Below are positions 9,001 to 10,213 of a stretch of DNA of 10,213 nt, in pieces (positions within the stretch are counted from its first letter, which is position 1; the number at the start of each line of letters is the position of its first letter). The notes beneath the pieces were generated by a model, which ran no database searches, had not been told where the DNA came from, and worked only from the letters and a program-made list of their open reading frames with translations. The stretch is taken from positions 1 to 10,213 of the forward strand of contig QMZP01000015.1 in NCBI GenBank assembly GCA_003663225.1, written 5' to 3'. This stretch comes from Candidatus Aenigmatarchaeota archaeon (GTDB lineage Archaea; Aenigmatarchaeota; Aenigmatarchaeia; QMZP01). Both the position numbers and the translations under genes were made by a program.

Positions 9001-10211
9001 ATCCTGACCCTTATGTCAGAGCAGTCCTGGTTCATGTATCCCGCGCTTATCGCTGCCGCGCTGTCTATGGTGGCGTTTATCAGTATGTTCTGATGGCTGG
9101 TGGAATTGGTCTCTGTTATGTTGACCCTATGCCTGTACTTGTAGCCGGTATCCCACCAGCCCGTGACGTTTGCGCTCAGCAGCCCGCGGTAGTCCTCATA
9201 AAGATACCTGGTATCGTTCAGATATATTCCCATCAGCTGGTTGGCCAGGGTTCCGTTGCTAGCGTTTATACTTCCCCAGACGCTCACATTCCTTGGCGTC
9301 TCCTCCGGTATCAGCGTGGGGTTGACCGACTCTGTGACCGTTATCCTGAGCATGTCGAACGTCCTGTTGGTGTTGCCCCAGTCAGAGGTGCCCGAGCCCC
9401 AGGCAAGGCAGTTCCAGACTGTTCCCTGCTTGAGTGTGGGTATGTTCCTTTCGAATATACCTTCATCATATGTACCCTCCAAGTCTATGGTGCCGTTGGG
9501 CTCCCATGCGCCGGAGTAGTTCCAGTACAGGGTCACGTTGTCGAGGCCAACTGAGTTCGTCACAGAGCAGTTGAACGTTATGGTCGCGTTCGGTGCCTTA
9601 TGATTGTCCTCAGGTGAGTTCAGGGTTGTCACGGTAGATGCAGTCACTGTGAGGTCCCGCAGGGCGCTCCCTGATACATCCCTGTATGTCACGTTAACCG
9701 TTATCGGATAAGTGCCGGCTGGTTTGTTGACCGTGAACATGTATTCATAGTCGCCGGTGTCATTCGTTGCCATCCTCACCTTCTCCATTCCCACCGAAGA
9801 GCTTAGGTTATTCAGCGCTGCGCTCGCCCTTATGTACAAGTGGGCATCCCAATCGCTGCCCGCGTTTGTTCCTGTACCGTCCACGTAATATGTATCACAC
9901 GCGCTATCACCGCTGTTCGGGTTTTCTATGCCGAATGACGAATCATAGTTCGAAAGATATGGTCCGGGACTGTTGCCATCCAGACCGTCGCCGTCTGCAA
10001 CGCCCCATATGCCGTCGTCACTGGACACAGTGTTTCTTGTGTAGAAGCTGTCTTCTGTTATCCCGGCGCCGTTACTGAACCTGTGACCTGTTATCCTTCC
10101 GCTGTATGTGCTGGTACCATCAAACGCTGTCCAGTCTGCATCGTCACCCGTGCTTACCATGTAAGACATCCTTTCGGCCATGGTTCTCTCAGTATCCCAT
10201 TTGAATACTAT
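3..10211 (-). CDS. giant multidomain surface protein, internal fragment (both ends outside window)
   Basis: A single minus-strand frame is open for 3,403 codons with no stop, start or end; residue 1 below means the codon at 10211-10209. It encodes only extracellular-type beta domains: three DUF2341, two LamG, one PA14-like, two right-handed beta-helices, two cadherin-like domains and several Ig-like domains. No transmembrane segment or enzyme active site was recognised. Sequons N-X-S/T are extremely common and cysteines tend to come in pairs within domains, which fits a secreted, N-glycosylated, disulphide-bonded protein. ATA (Ile) and AGG (Arg) preference points to an archaeon. Expected role, by inference: cell-surface adhesin or stalk, or an S-layer-associated protein. 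The frame is certain; the function is only as good as the domain matches, made by eye. The gene must be longer than 10.2 kb. Confidence 0.95.
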   Translation of the reverse strand, partial: MVFKWDTERTMAERMSYMVSTGDDADWTAFDGTSTYSGRITGHRFSNGAGITEDSFYTRNTVSSDDGIWGVADGDGLDGNSPGPYLSNYDSSFGIENPNSGDSACDTYYVDGTGTNAGSDWDAHLYIRASAALNNLSSSVGMEKVRMATNDTGDYEYMFTVNKPAGTYPITVNVTYRDVSGSALRDLTVTASTVTTLNSPEDNHKAPNATITFNCSVTNSVGLDNVTLYWNYSGAWEPNGTIDLEGTYDEGIFERNIPTLKQGTVWNCLAWGSGTSDWGNTNRTFDMLRITVTESVNPTLIPEETPRNVSVWGSINASNGTLANQLMGIYLNDTRYLYEDYRGLLSANVTGWWDTGYKYRHRVNITETNSTSHQNILINATIDSAAAISAGYMNQDCSDIRVRIGASEVPHRTMHCNTTYTSVWFPINLSAGQTKIAYVYYGNTGAGNSTLSFPSGKGVFLETYMDSVGSPDSHQDFVDYWTDPVEYDSVSGSGYRPTISCTNDACNPFGADDNYQARFAGWIYMNETGTYTFAVDSDDDSEFVLNGTKDDLSTGTVVASKYSGSYCDCWTSYTGTVEVNEPGFYWFEFHFEEGTGSDKYRLGWHRPSEGSTYLVPESVMYRSMWNLGGPIITENTESILMTNSTGGYNYTLTVNETRGQYELKANVSYSGVRGNNSVILIVDSTYPSMSLHSPARNDNVTTKYVYFNWTVVDNLAAEMSCNLTINGTINTTVTATNGTVYSYKLYGLDNAAYKWNVTCVDNANNTNTSATRRFVKDAGTDVGICRELDTAGLTYNLTQDIVNNALEAACIKITADDITVNCRGYKIRSVSNVSGIVSNHTNTTIRSCNISMGTGEGGHGVELNGANRSYVYNNTLSGQYIGLYLKASTNDTLVINNTMKDNQNAGIRTYHSKNNTYRSNIVSENENGVWLEGCSCFNWFADNTANSNTNAGINVSGSSNNTFNRQIAKSNDYGIYFIDAPKNNVTGGNFSGSGTHNVHLQSGSMRNVFLNTTYGITGESVDTTSKLVRQWYLDVNVTASNDGRPIGNATVLLYNTTKKLAYNRTTATTYGEILGSGTGGMAGYWRFEDNVNGTGQTVTDETGSNDGTTTGDTDCTVDGWMNRGCSFDGLDDYITMGDPADGSLDFGTGSFTVASWFKSSESTDSGTIITKGGTSSSSRGYRIRLNSNGAIWVAASGGDGINRPDCSIGSGYNDGRWHHVAGVYERNDDEIIVYADGSYLGVCDISSISGQSLDTGSNFNIGTYGSGQWFNGTIDEVGIWDRALSSDEVKQLYHLGFAKFNATWYVHDQNGYTYWRNYTANVSKVDYFTGNSVAKILNNRNKQVNLTMSPMINISETVQPNRTEMDNLVEVYGQFNFTSVPVPDNYVNVYMDEIWIGGNFTDWWNRTWPYREPINIFDQSGKDYTGVDVNISADTATLIENGKMNADCSDIRFADSGLNQLDYWIESGCNTEDTVIWVEMDISADTNNTIYMYYGNPDASAASNQSALSVVYSINDTRDGWVSSVGQDSISEFYARPISLPAGKKAVKVKEIGGWLRENTAEGDVLLAVHDGTADEPDIGTVLGETGLIDPVSDGQMYTYSVDWDIGSYSNLWWVVDGYDNPGASGAADVGAESTSTEGLVSNNNGASWSSASDWARYLVMLVVNESLNFTPYTKKEQTMVRTDSGGSYNKTLYAPGRGTHTIKVNASYKGFTAENTKTLEIGNAAPELIANISNISIWLNSNHTFDLDDYFTDPDGDPMNFTYTPADSMTITIDNDTGIVNIIPDTDFMGDRHVVFTATDGTNSTDSNNVTISVLWTCVPYSYNNVVNRTWHVAADCNVSDQSIILVGNLSIGANLTFRNVTLRMNLTEDQQYSINLNSSGSFFVYDHDKDKDTGTDQSVIYSVSPGYHYPFLVNSSRFALMHSKVTDAYEGIHIRANSTRIEGANVSGNYKYGIWADRVNGTIINDTFVSEASESSGYGIMLQHSNDTLIYNTDVEDNTYGIRNFHSHRTKMENVTSISSTRYGIYVDYSDYVRMTNATVKQSGRHGLYVIFSNYTRMENMTVAHNDRSSYSGAGGIYISRTDNTVLLNVNASHNDVGTSDYGVKLDLCDNITVSNTTTNHNKYGLYVYYTDNSTVENVTAYGNSAYGIHFSSSRTNEMKNSNMTGNKYNFYVYGTTKPHYDNSIHASNVVDHDRRIYYNHSISDHRFGLSSAPDAGVAYCINCSNVTYRDLNLTHSNHIGLLLAWSNDSVVDNVTGSGLFNAIYLYNSLNVTLSDITASGNGQYGMYLYTSDRCTIENATLKSNENRGLYMYGSDDNVVRNVLAEGNINTGIYLHQSDANELSNVTCWYSNNGLDIHESDSNIVDDLDTQYNVYRGLYIHDSDYNELSGINASSNPYNHLYRATYNRLERFRSRNCTSTDAACLFVERSRYNTIEQANISKSQNYGVFVRSYSTYDSDNNKFKDISIEDTAGVDVRMDTESGSDNSNNVFLNATFDDESFSGNGSIINRKWYLDVNVTNATAIVTEANVTAKDRLSMVEFTAFTSNYESISRDGLVAHWHLNNDSSFGENDTHVFDFSVQGNNCTVENSSAPVSWGKLNGSFEFNQSGDMLDCGSGSSMALDSAITVSFWVYPRSYTHERASSLLYRQAGQDSSNFNVRFFGDNYGSNVADTGKIQVYATRGGSWGAVSPAYKVRDLGKWHHVAWAYSSSTGGNIYIDGVRQGSSTGTGTLATPDTPVYIGHGDFDGLLDEVAIYNRTLNITEIKQLYANGAPIGHIPTQEVTWYSQSGIGTRSFMSNYTINASHNGESGGVIYNLTGNAMIELSTAVSVNISASDPVFSGPIPNQTWARDTNKTLDLSQYFTDPNNDIVLYQATPVDNISISIDSDTGVATMVPDQGFSGKRYVVFNATDSRGAFVTGNNVTLRVLYVNLTASLDRYDYSPGERANVSGSAVTATGNGVGLQSINIYLDGSQQYNSRYVIGNSSWFDRDWRYRMPLKLTEVSGSDVVEQPVYFSFDTQTLIEQGKMNHNGSDIRVTDTDGNEIPYQMEYGTINTSNTTIWIYANVSASDSQLYYVYYGNNTWVTSPSYDSRVDSVSAAGNDYTINMNDGFQYKTDDHYARFIDIRKDGEDIGLNSNFKNTDSAGYWTSTFDGQLLSEGPLFVEVRYNQSNVAAYDSYGTNMKFFSDGVVFEDIFITYAQQTTEDVLTYMWFVSGNRNSLWVDGDGELVDQEDESGYLYESDLGDNWFGQLWKSGDYTGMYGGSVIIKGEEFYRGYAYSENAMQYVYSDSVQYDTGETRHVREFIFAGDGGKNEMVSKATRIGKRPEIRMLPEEVRVETDGSGGYDYNITAPSSYGNYPVKVNMTYEGFNATATATLRVHGYPNITLNSPDNAHMTPDHY
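66..203 (-). other. Ig-like domain, GY/KVN-type, copy 4 (residues 3337-3382)
   Basis: VETDGSGGYDYNITAPSSYG, YPVKVNMTYEGFN and ATATLRV repeat the module seen at 9645-9782, 8166-8330 and 5043-5213. It is the clearest copy and defines the consensus used for the others. Confidence 0.65.
204..962 (-). other. large unassigned domain after DUF2341 copy 3 (residues 3084-3336)
   Basis: About 250 residues I cannot name. Features: SEGPLFVEVRYNQSN, FEDIFITYAQQTTEDVLTYM, WFVSGNRNSLWVDGDGELVD, DNWFGQLWKSGDYTGMYGGS and FIFAGDGGKNEMVSKATRI. The E-G-P-[LV]-x-x-x-[VF] strand and long alternating strands recall beta-supersandwich folds such as those of polysaccharide-acting proteins, but this is a weak impression. 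It fills the variable position after DUF2341 and is the largest domain there. Confidence 0.5.
963..1247 (-). other. DUF2341 domain, copy 3 (residues 2989-3083)
   Basis: WFDRDWRYRMPLKLTEV, GSDIRVTDTDGNEIPYQMEY, TTIWIYANVSASDSQ and YYVYYGN give a complete match to the family. Both cysteines of copies 1 and 2 are absent: the first position reads NGSDIR instead of xCSDIR, and no cysteine follows. Confidence 0.92.
1248..1415 (-). other. bridge domain before DUF2341, copy 3 (residues 2933-2988)
   Basis: NLTASLDRYDYSPGERANVS followed by GVGLQSINIYLDGSQQY. The phrase Y-x-P-G-[ED]-x-[AV]-x-[VI]-[ST]-G is typical of macroglobulin/Ig-like strands in surface proteins. It ends one residue before the W-F of DUF2341 copy 3, as in the other two units. 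Confidence 0.6.
1416..1697 (-). other. cadherin-like / He_PIG-type domain 2 (residues 2839-2932)
   Basis: IPNQTWARDTNKTLDLSQYF then TDPNNDIVLYQATP, ISISIDSDTGVATMVPDQGF, KRYVVFNATDSRG and NNVTLRVLYV align strand for strand with domain 1 at 4764-5042. The D-P-N-N-D loop has lost one acidic residue compared with D-P-D-G-D. It connects the post-helix domain to the third bridge. Confidence 0.82.
1698..1889 (-). other. post-helix domain 2, second half (residues 2775-2838)
   Basis: GHIPTQEVTWYSQSG and SFMSNYTINASHNG are the second half of the post-helix sandwich, in which a G-x-I-P-x-Q turn leads to an N-Y-T-I-N-A strand. In uninterrupted proteins of this type the turn follows straight after the first half; here 220 residues of LamG come between. 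Confidence 0.6.
1890..2549 (-). other. LamG-like (concanavalin A-like) domain 2 (residues 2555-2774)
   Basis: Starts RDGLVAHWHLNND and shows GSFEFNQSGDMLDCG, ITVSFWVYP, GKWHHVAWAY, GNIYIDGVRQG, VYIGHGDFDGLLDEVAIYNR and TEIKQLYANG, the full LamG_3 series. Two cysteines (NNCTV, LDCGS) could pair. Unlike LamG 1 it has the same base and codon use as the rest of the gene. Probable sugar- or protein-binding head, nested in the post-helix domain. Confidence 0.9.
2550..2717 (-). other. post-helix domain 2, first half (residues 2499-2554)
   Basis: INRKWYLDVNVTNATAIVTE and ANVTAKDRLSMVEFTAFTSN follow beta-helix 2 exactly as RQWYLDVNV follows beta-helix 1. The two copies share a 17-base identical stretch at the WYLDVN codons. 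It is cut off by LamG 2 and resumes at 1698-1889. Confidence 0.62.
2656..2672. repeat. 17-base direct repeat, copy A
   Basis: The + strand reads ttgacgtcaaggtacca, identical to 7105-7121. It encodes WYLDVN (last base excluded) of the post-helix domain in both places, with the same codon choices. Confidence 0.8.
2718..4763 (-). repeat. long right-handed beta-helix 2, about 24 coils (residues 1817-2498)
   Basis: About 680 residues of PbH1/NosD-type coils with a period near 22-24 residues. Turn motifs include YEGIHI, YGIWAD, YGIMLQ, YGIYVD, HGLYVI, GGIYIS, YGLYVY, YGIHFS, IGLLLA, YGMYLY, RGLYMY, TGIYLH, NGLDIH, RGLYIH and YGVFVR. Tyrosine recurs beside the turn and is often followed by [ST]-[DN] (YSD, FSN, RTD, YTD, TSD, GSD, QSD, ESD, DSD), so a Tyr ladder and a Ser-Asp corner ladder run along the helix. 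An Asp/Lys loop DHDKDKDTGTD lies near the N-terminal end. Around residue 2160 a RRIYYNHSISD...CINCSNVTYRDLNL segment matches the mid-helix phrase of NosD-like proteins. By my count it carries about three dozen sequons. Probably a rigid glycosylated rod; no catalytic site seen. Confidence 0.88.
4764..5042 (-). other. cadherin-like / He_PIG-type domain 1 (residues 1724-1816)
   Basis: Hallmarks: FDLDDYFTDPDGDPMNFTY, SMTITIDNDTGIVNIIPDTD, then GDRHVVFTATDG and NNVTISVLW. The D-Y-F-x-D-P-D-G-D loop and A-T-D-G strand are those of the putative-Ig/cadherin-like domains that tile adhesins; the Asp cluster usually binds calcium and stiffens the chain. The same domain returns at 1416-1697 with a partly altered loop (QYFTDPNND). 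Confidence 0.82.
5043..5213 (-). other. Ig-like domain, GY/KVN-type, copy 3 (residues 1667-1723)
   Basis: RTDSGGSYNKTLYAPGRG, HTIKVNASYKGF and NTKTLEIGN follow the same order as the other three copies. Here it leads into a cadherin-like domain instead of an L-N-S-P Ig domain, so the plan is conserved but the next module was exchanged. Confidence 0.6.
5214..5723 (-). other. unassigned beta-sandwich-like domain after DUF2341 copy 2 (residues 1497-1666)
   Basis: I do not assign a family. Visible pattern: EFYARPISLPAGKKAVKVKE, then GDVLLAVHDGTADEPDIG, YSVDWDIGSYSNLWWVVDGY and NNNGASWSSASDWARYLVML. Alternating strands, a buried WW and a D-x-G-x-x-D-x-P-D loop look like the jelly-roll modules found beside carbohydrate-active enzymes, so a glycan-binding role is plausible but unproven. 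It occupies the position taken by PA14 in the previous unit. Confidence 0.5.
5724..6005 (-). other. DUF2341 domain, copy 2 (residues 1403-1496)
   Basis: Opening WWNRTWPYREPINIF, central MNADCSDIRFAD, LDYWIESGCN and closing YMYYGN are textbook DUF2341. The cysteines in ADCSD and SGCNT occupy the same two places as in copy 1, supporting a conserved disulphide. The following domain is unrelated to the one after copy 1. Confidence 0.9.
6006..6161 (-). other. bridge domain before DUF2341, copy 2 (residues 1351-1402)
   Basis: Segment with INISETVQPNRTEMDNLVEV, YGQFNFTS and YVNVYMDEIW, ending at the WW of DUF2341 copy 2. It matches the bridge segments at 9159-9350 and 1248-1415 in length, order and strand pattern. 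Likely a small Ig-like spacer. Confidence 0.5.
6162..6323 (-). other. post-helix domain 1, second half (residues 1297-1350)
   Basis: After LamG 1 ends at QLYHLG, the sequence ATWYVHDQNGYTYWRNYTAN and a later strand NKQVNLTMSP resemble the second half of the post-helix domain: the N-Y-T-[IA]-N-[AV]-S strand is the same as SNYTINASHNG after LamG 2. Joined to the first half at 6972-7169 it would make one complete sandwich of about 120 residues. Confidence 0.5.
6324..6971 (-). other. LamG-like (concanavalin A-like) domain 1 (residues 1081-1296)
   Basis: All LamG_3 landmarks are present: GYWRFEDN, GCSFDGLDDYITMG, FTVASWFKS, GRWHHVAGVY, IIVYADGSYLG, and the terminal GTIDEVGIWDRALSSDEVKQ. Such domains bind glycans or proteins, often with calcium. 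Two cysteine pairs are suggested (TDCTV/RGCSF and PDCSI/GVCDI). The part encoded by about 6418-6840 differs from its surroundings: two 60-base lines there are only about 37-38% GC, and GGT glycine and TTG leucine codons are strongly over-used. That suggests this module entered the gene later than the rest. It lies between two halves of the post-helix domain. Confidence 0.88.
6972..7169 (-). other. post-helix domain 1, first half (residues 1015-1080)
   Basis: Contains RQWYLDVNVTASNDGRPIGN then ATVLLYNTTKKLAYNRTTATTYG, the pattern of a carboxypeptidase-regulatory-like (transthyretin-type) sandwich that commonly caps NosD-like helices in archaeal proteins. It stops at the point where a G-x-I-P turn would be expected, and LamG 1 begins. 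The remaining strands appear after LamG at 6162-6323. Confidence 0.6.
7105..7121. repeat. 17-base direct repeat, copy B
   Basis: Same 17 bases as 2656-2672, at the corresponding WYLDVN codons of the first post-helix domain. Flanking bases diverge quickly. Confidence 0.8.
7170..7886 (-). repeat. right-handed beta-helix 1, NosD/PbH1 type (residues 776-1014)
   Basis: The N-terminal cap reads CIKITADDITVNCRGYKI, a classic opening of NosD-like helices. Then come about nine coils of roughly 22-25 residues marked by G-[IV]-x-[LV] turns: SGIVSN, HGVELN, IGLYLK, AGIRTY, NGVWLE, AGINVS, YGIYFI, HNVHLQ. Asn-rich corners (NNT, NNTYRSN) stack as an asparagine ladder. An unusual CSC pair interrupts the coil at GVWLEGCSCFNWF. 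Such helices bind or cut polysaccharides in some families, but here no catalytic residues were recognised, so a structural or ligand-display role is more likely. It is about one third the length of beta-helix 2. Confidence 0.85.
7887..8156 (-). other. Ig-like domain with two cysteines (residues 686-775)
   Basis: Starts YPSMSLHSPARND, has the strand YVYFNWTVVDN, first cysteine in MSCNLTING and second in WNVTCVDNANN. The closing phrase W-x-V-x-C-x-D-x-A-x-N is very common in archaeal and bacterial surface Ig-like modules. It sits immediately before beta-helix 1 and probably acts as its N-terminal adaptor. Confidence 0.7.
8166..8330 (-). other. Ig-like domain, GY/KVN-type, copy 2 (residues 628-682)
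   Basis: Pattern TNSTGGYNYTLTV, GQYELKANVSYSG and a last strand NSVILIV match the other three copies of this spacer. It links the PA14-like domain to the two-cysteine Ig-like domain that follows. Three sequons lie within it. Confidence 0.6.
8346..8843 (-). other. PA14-like carbohydrate-binding domain (residues 457-622)
   Basis: Core motifs fit PA14/GLEYA: ARFAGWIYMNETGTYTFAV leads into the acidic run DSDDDSEFVLNG, then the paired-Cys loop YCDCW, a strand with GFYWFEFHFEEG, RLGWHRP and the closing YLVPESVMY. PA14 domains are beta-barrels that usually bind sugars, in yeast adhesins through calcium held by adjacent Asp residues; several consecutive Asp residues are visible here. The family also occurs in glycosidases and toxins, but nothing enzymatic is seen nearby. 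It fills the position directly after DUF2341 copy 1, which holds unrelated domains after copies 2 and 3. Confidence 0.75.
8883..9158 (-). other. DUF2341 domain, copy 1 (residues 352-443)
   Basis: Opens with the family's typical W-W-[DN]-x-x-[WY]-x-[YH]-R start (WWDTGYKYRHRVNIT), continues with MNQDCSDIRV in the middle and ends with YVYYGN. DUF2341 domains occur in extracellular archaeal and bacterial proteins, commonly alongside LamG; their ligand is not firmly known. Two cysteines (QDCSD and MHCNT) are placed as in copy 2 and probably pair. A PA14-like domain follows. Confidence 0.85.
9159..9350 (-). other. bridge domain before DUF2341, copy 1 (residues 288-351)
   Basis: A roughly 55-65 residue segment with ITVTESVNPTLIPEETPRN, then VSVWGSINAS and MGIYLNDTRYLY, ending directly at the WW that opens DUF2341. 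Equivalent segments precede the other two DUF2341 copies (6006-6161 with ISETVQPNRTEMDNLVEVYG and VNVYMDEIW; 1248-1415 with RYDYSPGERANVSG and INIYLDGSQQY). The shared layout (Pro-rich start, V.G strand, N/G-I-Y-L-D strand) suggests one small Ig-like module that travels with DUF2341. Confidence 0.55.
9351..9644 (-). other. Ig-like domain of LNSPxDN type (residues 190-287)
   Basis: Begins with TTLNSPEDN, then ITFNCSVTNS, NVTLYWNYSG and a second cysteine in TVWNCLAWG. This is the familiar Ig-like module of archaeal surface proteins in which an opening L-N-S-P is followed by two buried cysteines, probably disulphide-bonded. It resembles 7887-8156 (SLHSP ... MSCNLTING ... WNVTCVDN) and the start of another copy at 3-65 (ITLNSPDN). 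Likely a structural spacer. Confidence 0.7.
9645..9782 (-). other. Ig-like domain, GY/KVN-type, copy 1 (residues 144-189)
   Basis: A short beta-sandwich-like module with the pattern TNDTGDYEYMFTV followed by AGTYPITVNVTY and a final strand ending LTV. The same pattern returns at 8166-8330, 5043-5213 and 66-203 (for example YELKANVSY, HTIKVNASY, YPVKVNMTY), always downstream of a DUF2341 or of the domain after it. Such modules are usually spacers in surface proteins. The family assignment to a general Ig-like fold is inference from strand pattern and repetition. Confidence 0.6.
9783..10211 (-). other. unassigned acidic beta-rich segment (residues 1-143)
   Basis: I do not recognise this segment. 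It opens with KWDTERTMAERMSYMVS, contains an Asp/Gly-rich stretch (VADGDGLDGNSPGP) that could bind calcium, and ends near a pattern (SDWDAHLYIRAS) followed by an Ig-like domain. Its place just before the Ig-like module matches the unassigned domains at 5214-5723 and 204-962, so it may be the C-terminal part of another domain that followed a DUF2341 copy outside the window. GGT glycine codons are more frequent here than in most of the gene. Function unknown. Confidence 0.5.
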
Positions 10212-10213
10212 CC

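Noticed and set aside
3..10211. Possible frameshift or pseudogene because of size and repetitive content
   Set aside because: No stop codon was met and domain patterns run in register from end to end, so the reading frame looks intact.

Overview
The window lies entirely inside one giant protein gene on the minus strand. In the frame whose codons occupy positions 3k to 3k+2, I read every codon from 10211 down to 3 and found no stop: 3,403 consecutive sense codons. Neither the start nor the end of the gene is present, so signal peptide, membrane anchor, promoter, ribosome binding site and terminator are all outside. I see no second gene, RNA gene, mobile element or intergenic gap.

The organism is probably an archaeon. 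Isoleucine is written mostly as ATA and arginine mostly as AGG, although GC is in the mid-50s percent by eye; that pairing is typical of archaea and unusual in bacteria. The domain set (DUF2341, LamG, NosD-type beta-helix, Asp-rich cadherin-like and Ig-like modules) and the very many N-X-S/T sequons resemble large glycosylated surface proteins of uncultivated archaea, including DPANN lineages. The lineage is inference.

The protein is a chain of extracellular beta domains that follows a repeated plan. In protein order (high to low coordinates): an unassigned fragment and two Ig-like domains (10211-9351); bridge, DUF2341 copy 1, PA14-like domain, two Ig-like domains, short beta-helix, a post-helix domain split by LamG 1 (9350-6162); bridge, DUF2341 copy 2, an unassigned domain, Ig-like domain, cadherin-like domain, long beta-helix, a post-helix domain split by LamG 2 (6161-1698); cadherin-like domain, bridge, DUF2341 copy 3, another unassigned domain, and Ig-like domains running off the left end (1697-3). 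Nearly three copies of a composite unit are therefore visible.

The parts suggest a long, glycosylated, disulphide-stabilised stalk or adhesin carrying several carbohydrate- or protein-binding heads (PA14, LamG, the unassigned domains after DUF2341) on Ig-like and beta-helix spacers. Cell attachment or host/partner recognition is the likely role, but no sequence feature here proves a ligand. The most notable points are LamG domains nested inside another domain twice, a slot after each DUF2341 that holds a different domain each time, and a stretch inside LamG 1 whose base and codon use differ from the rest of the gene.
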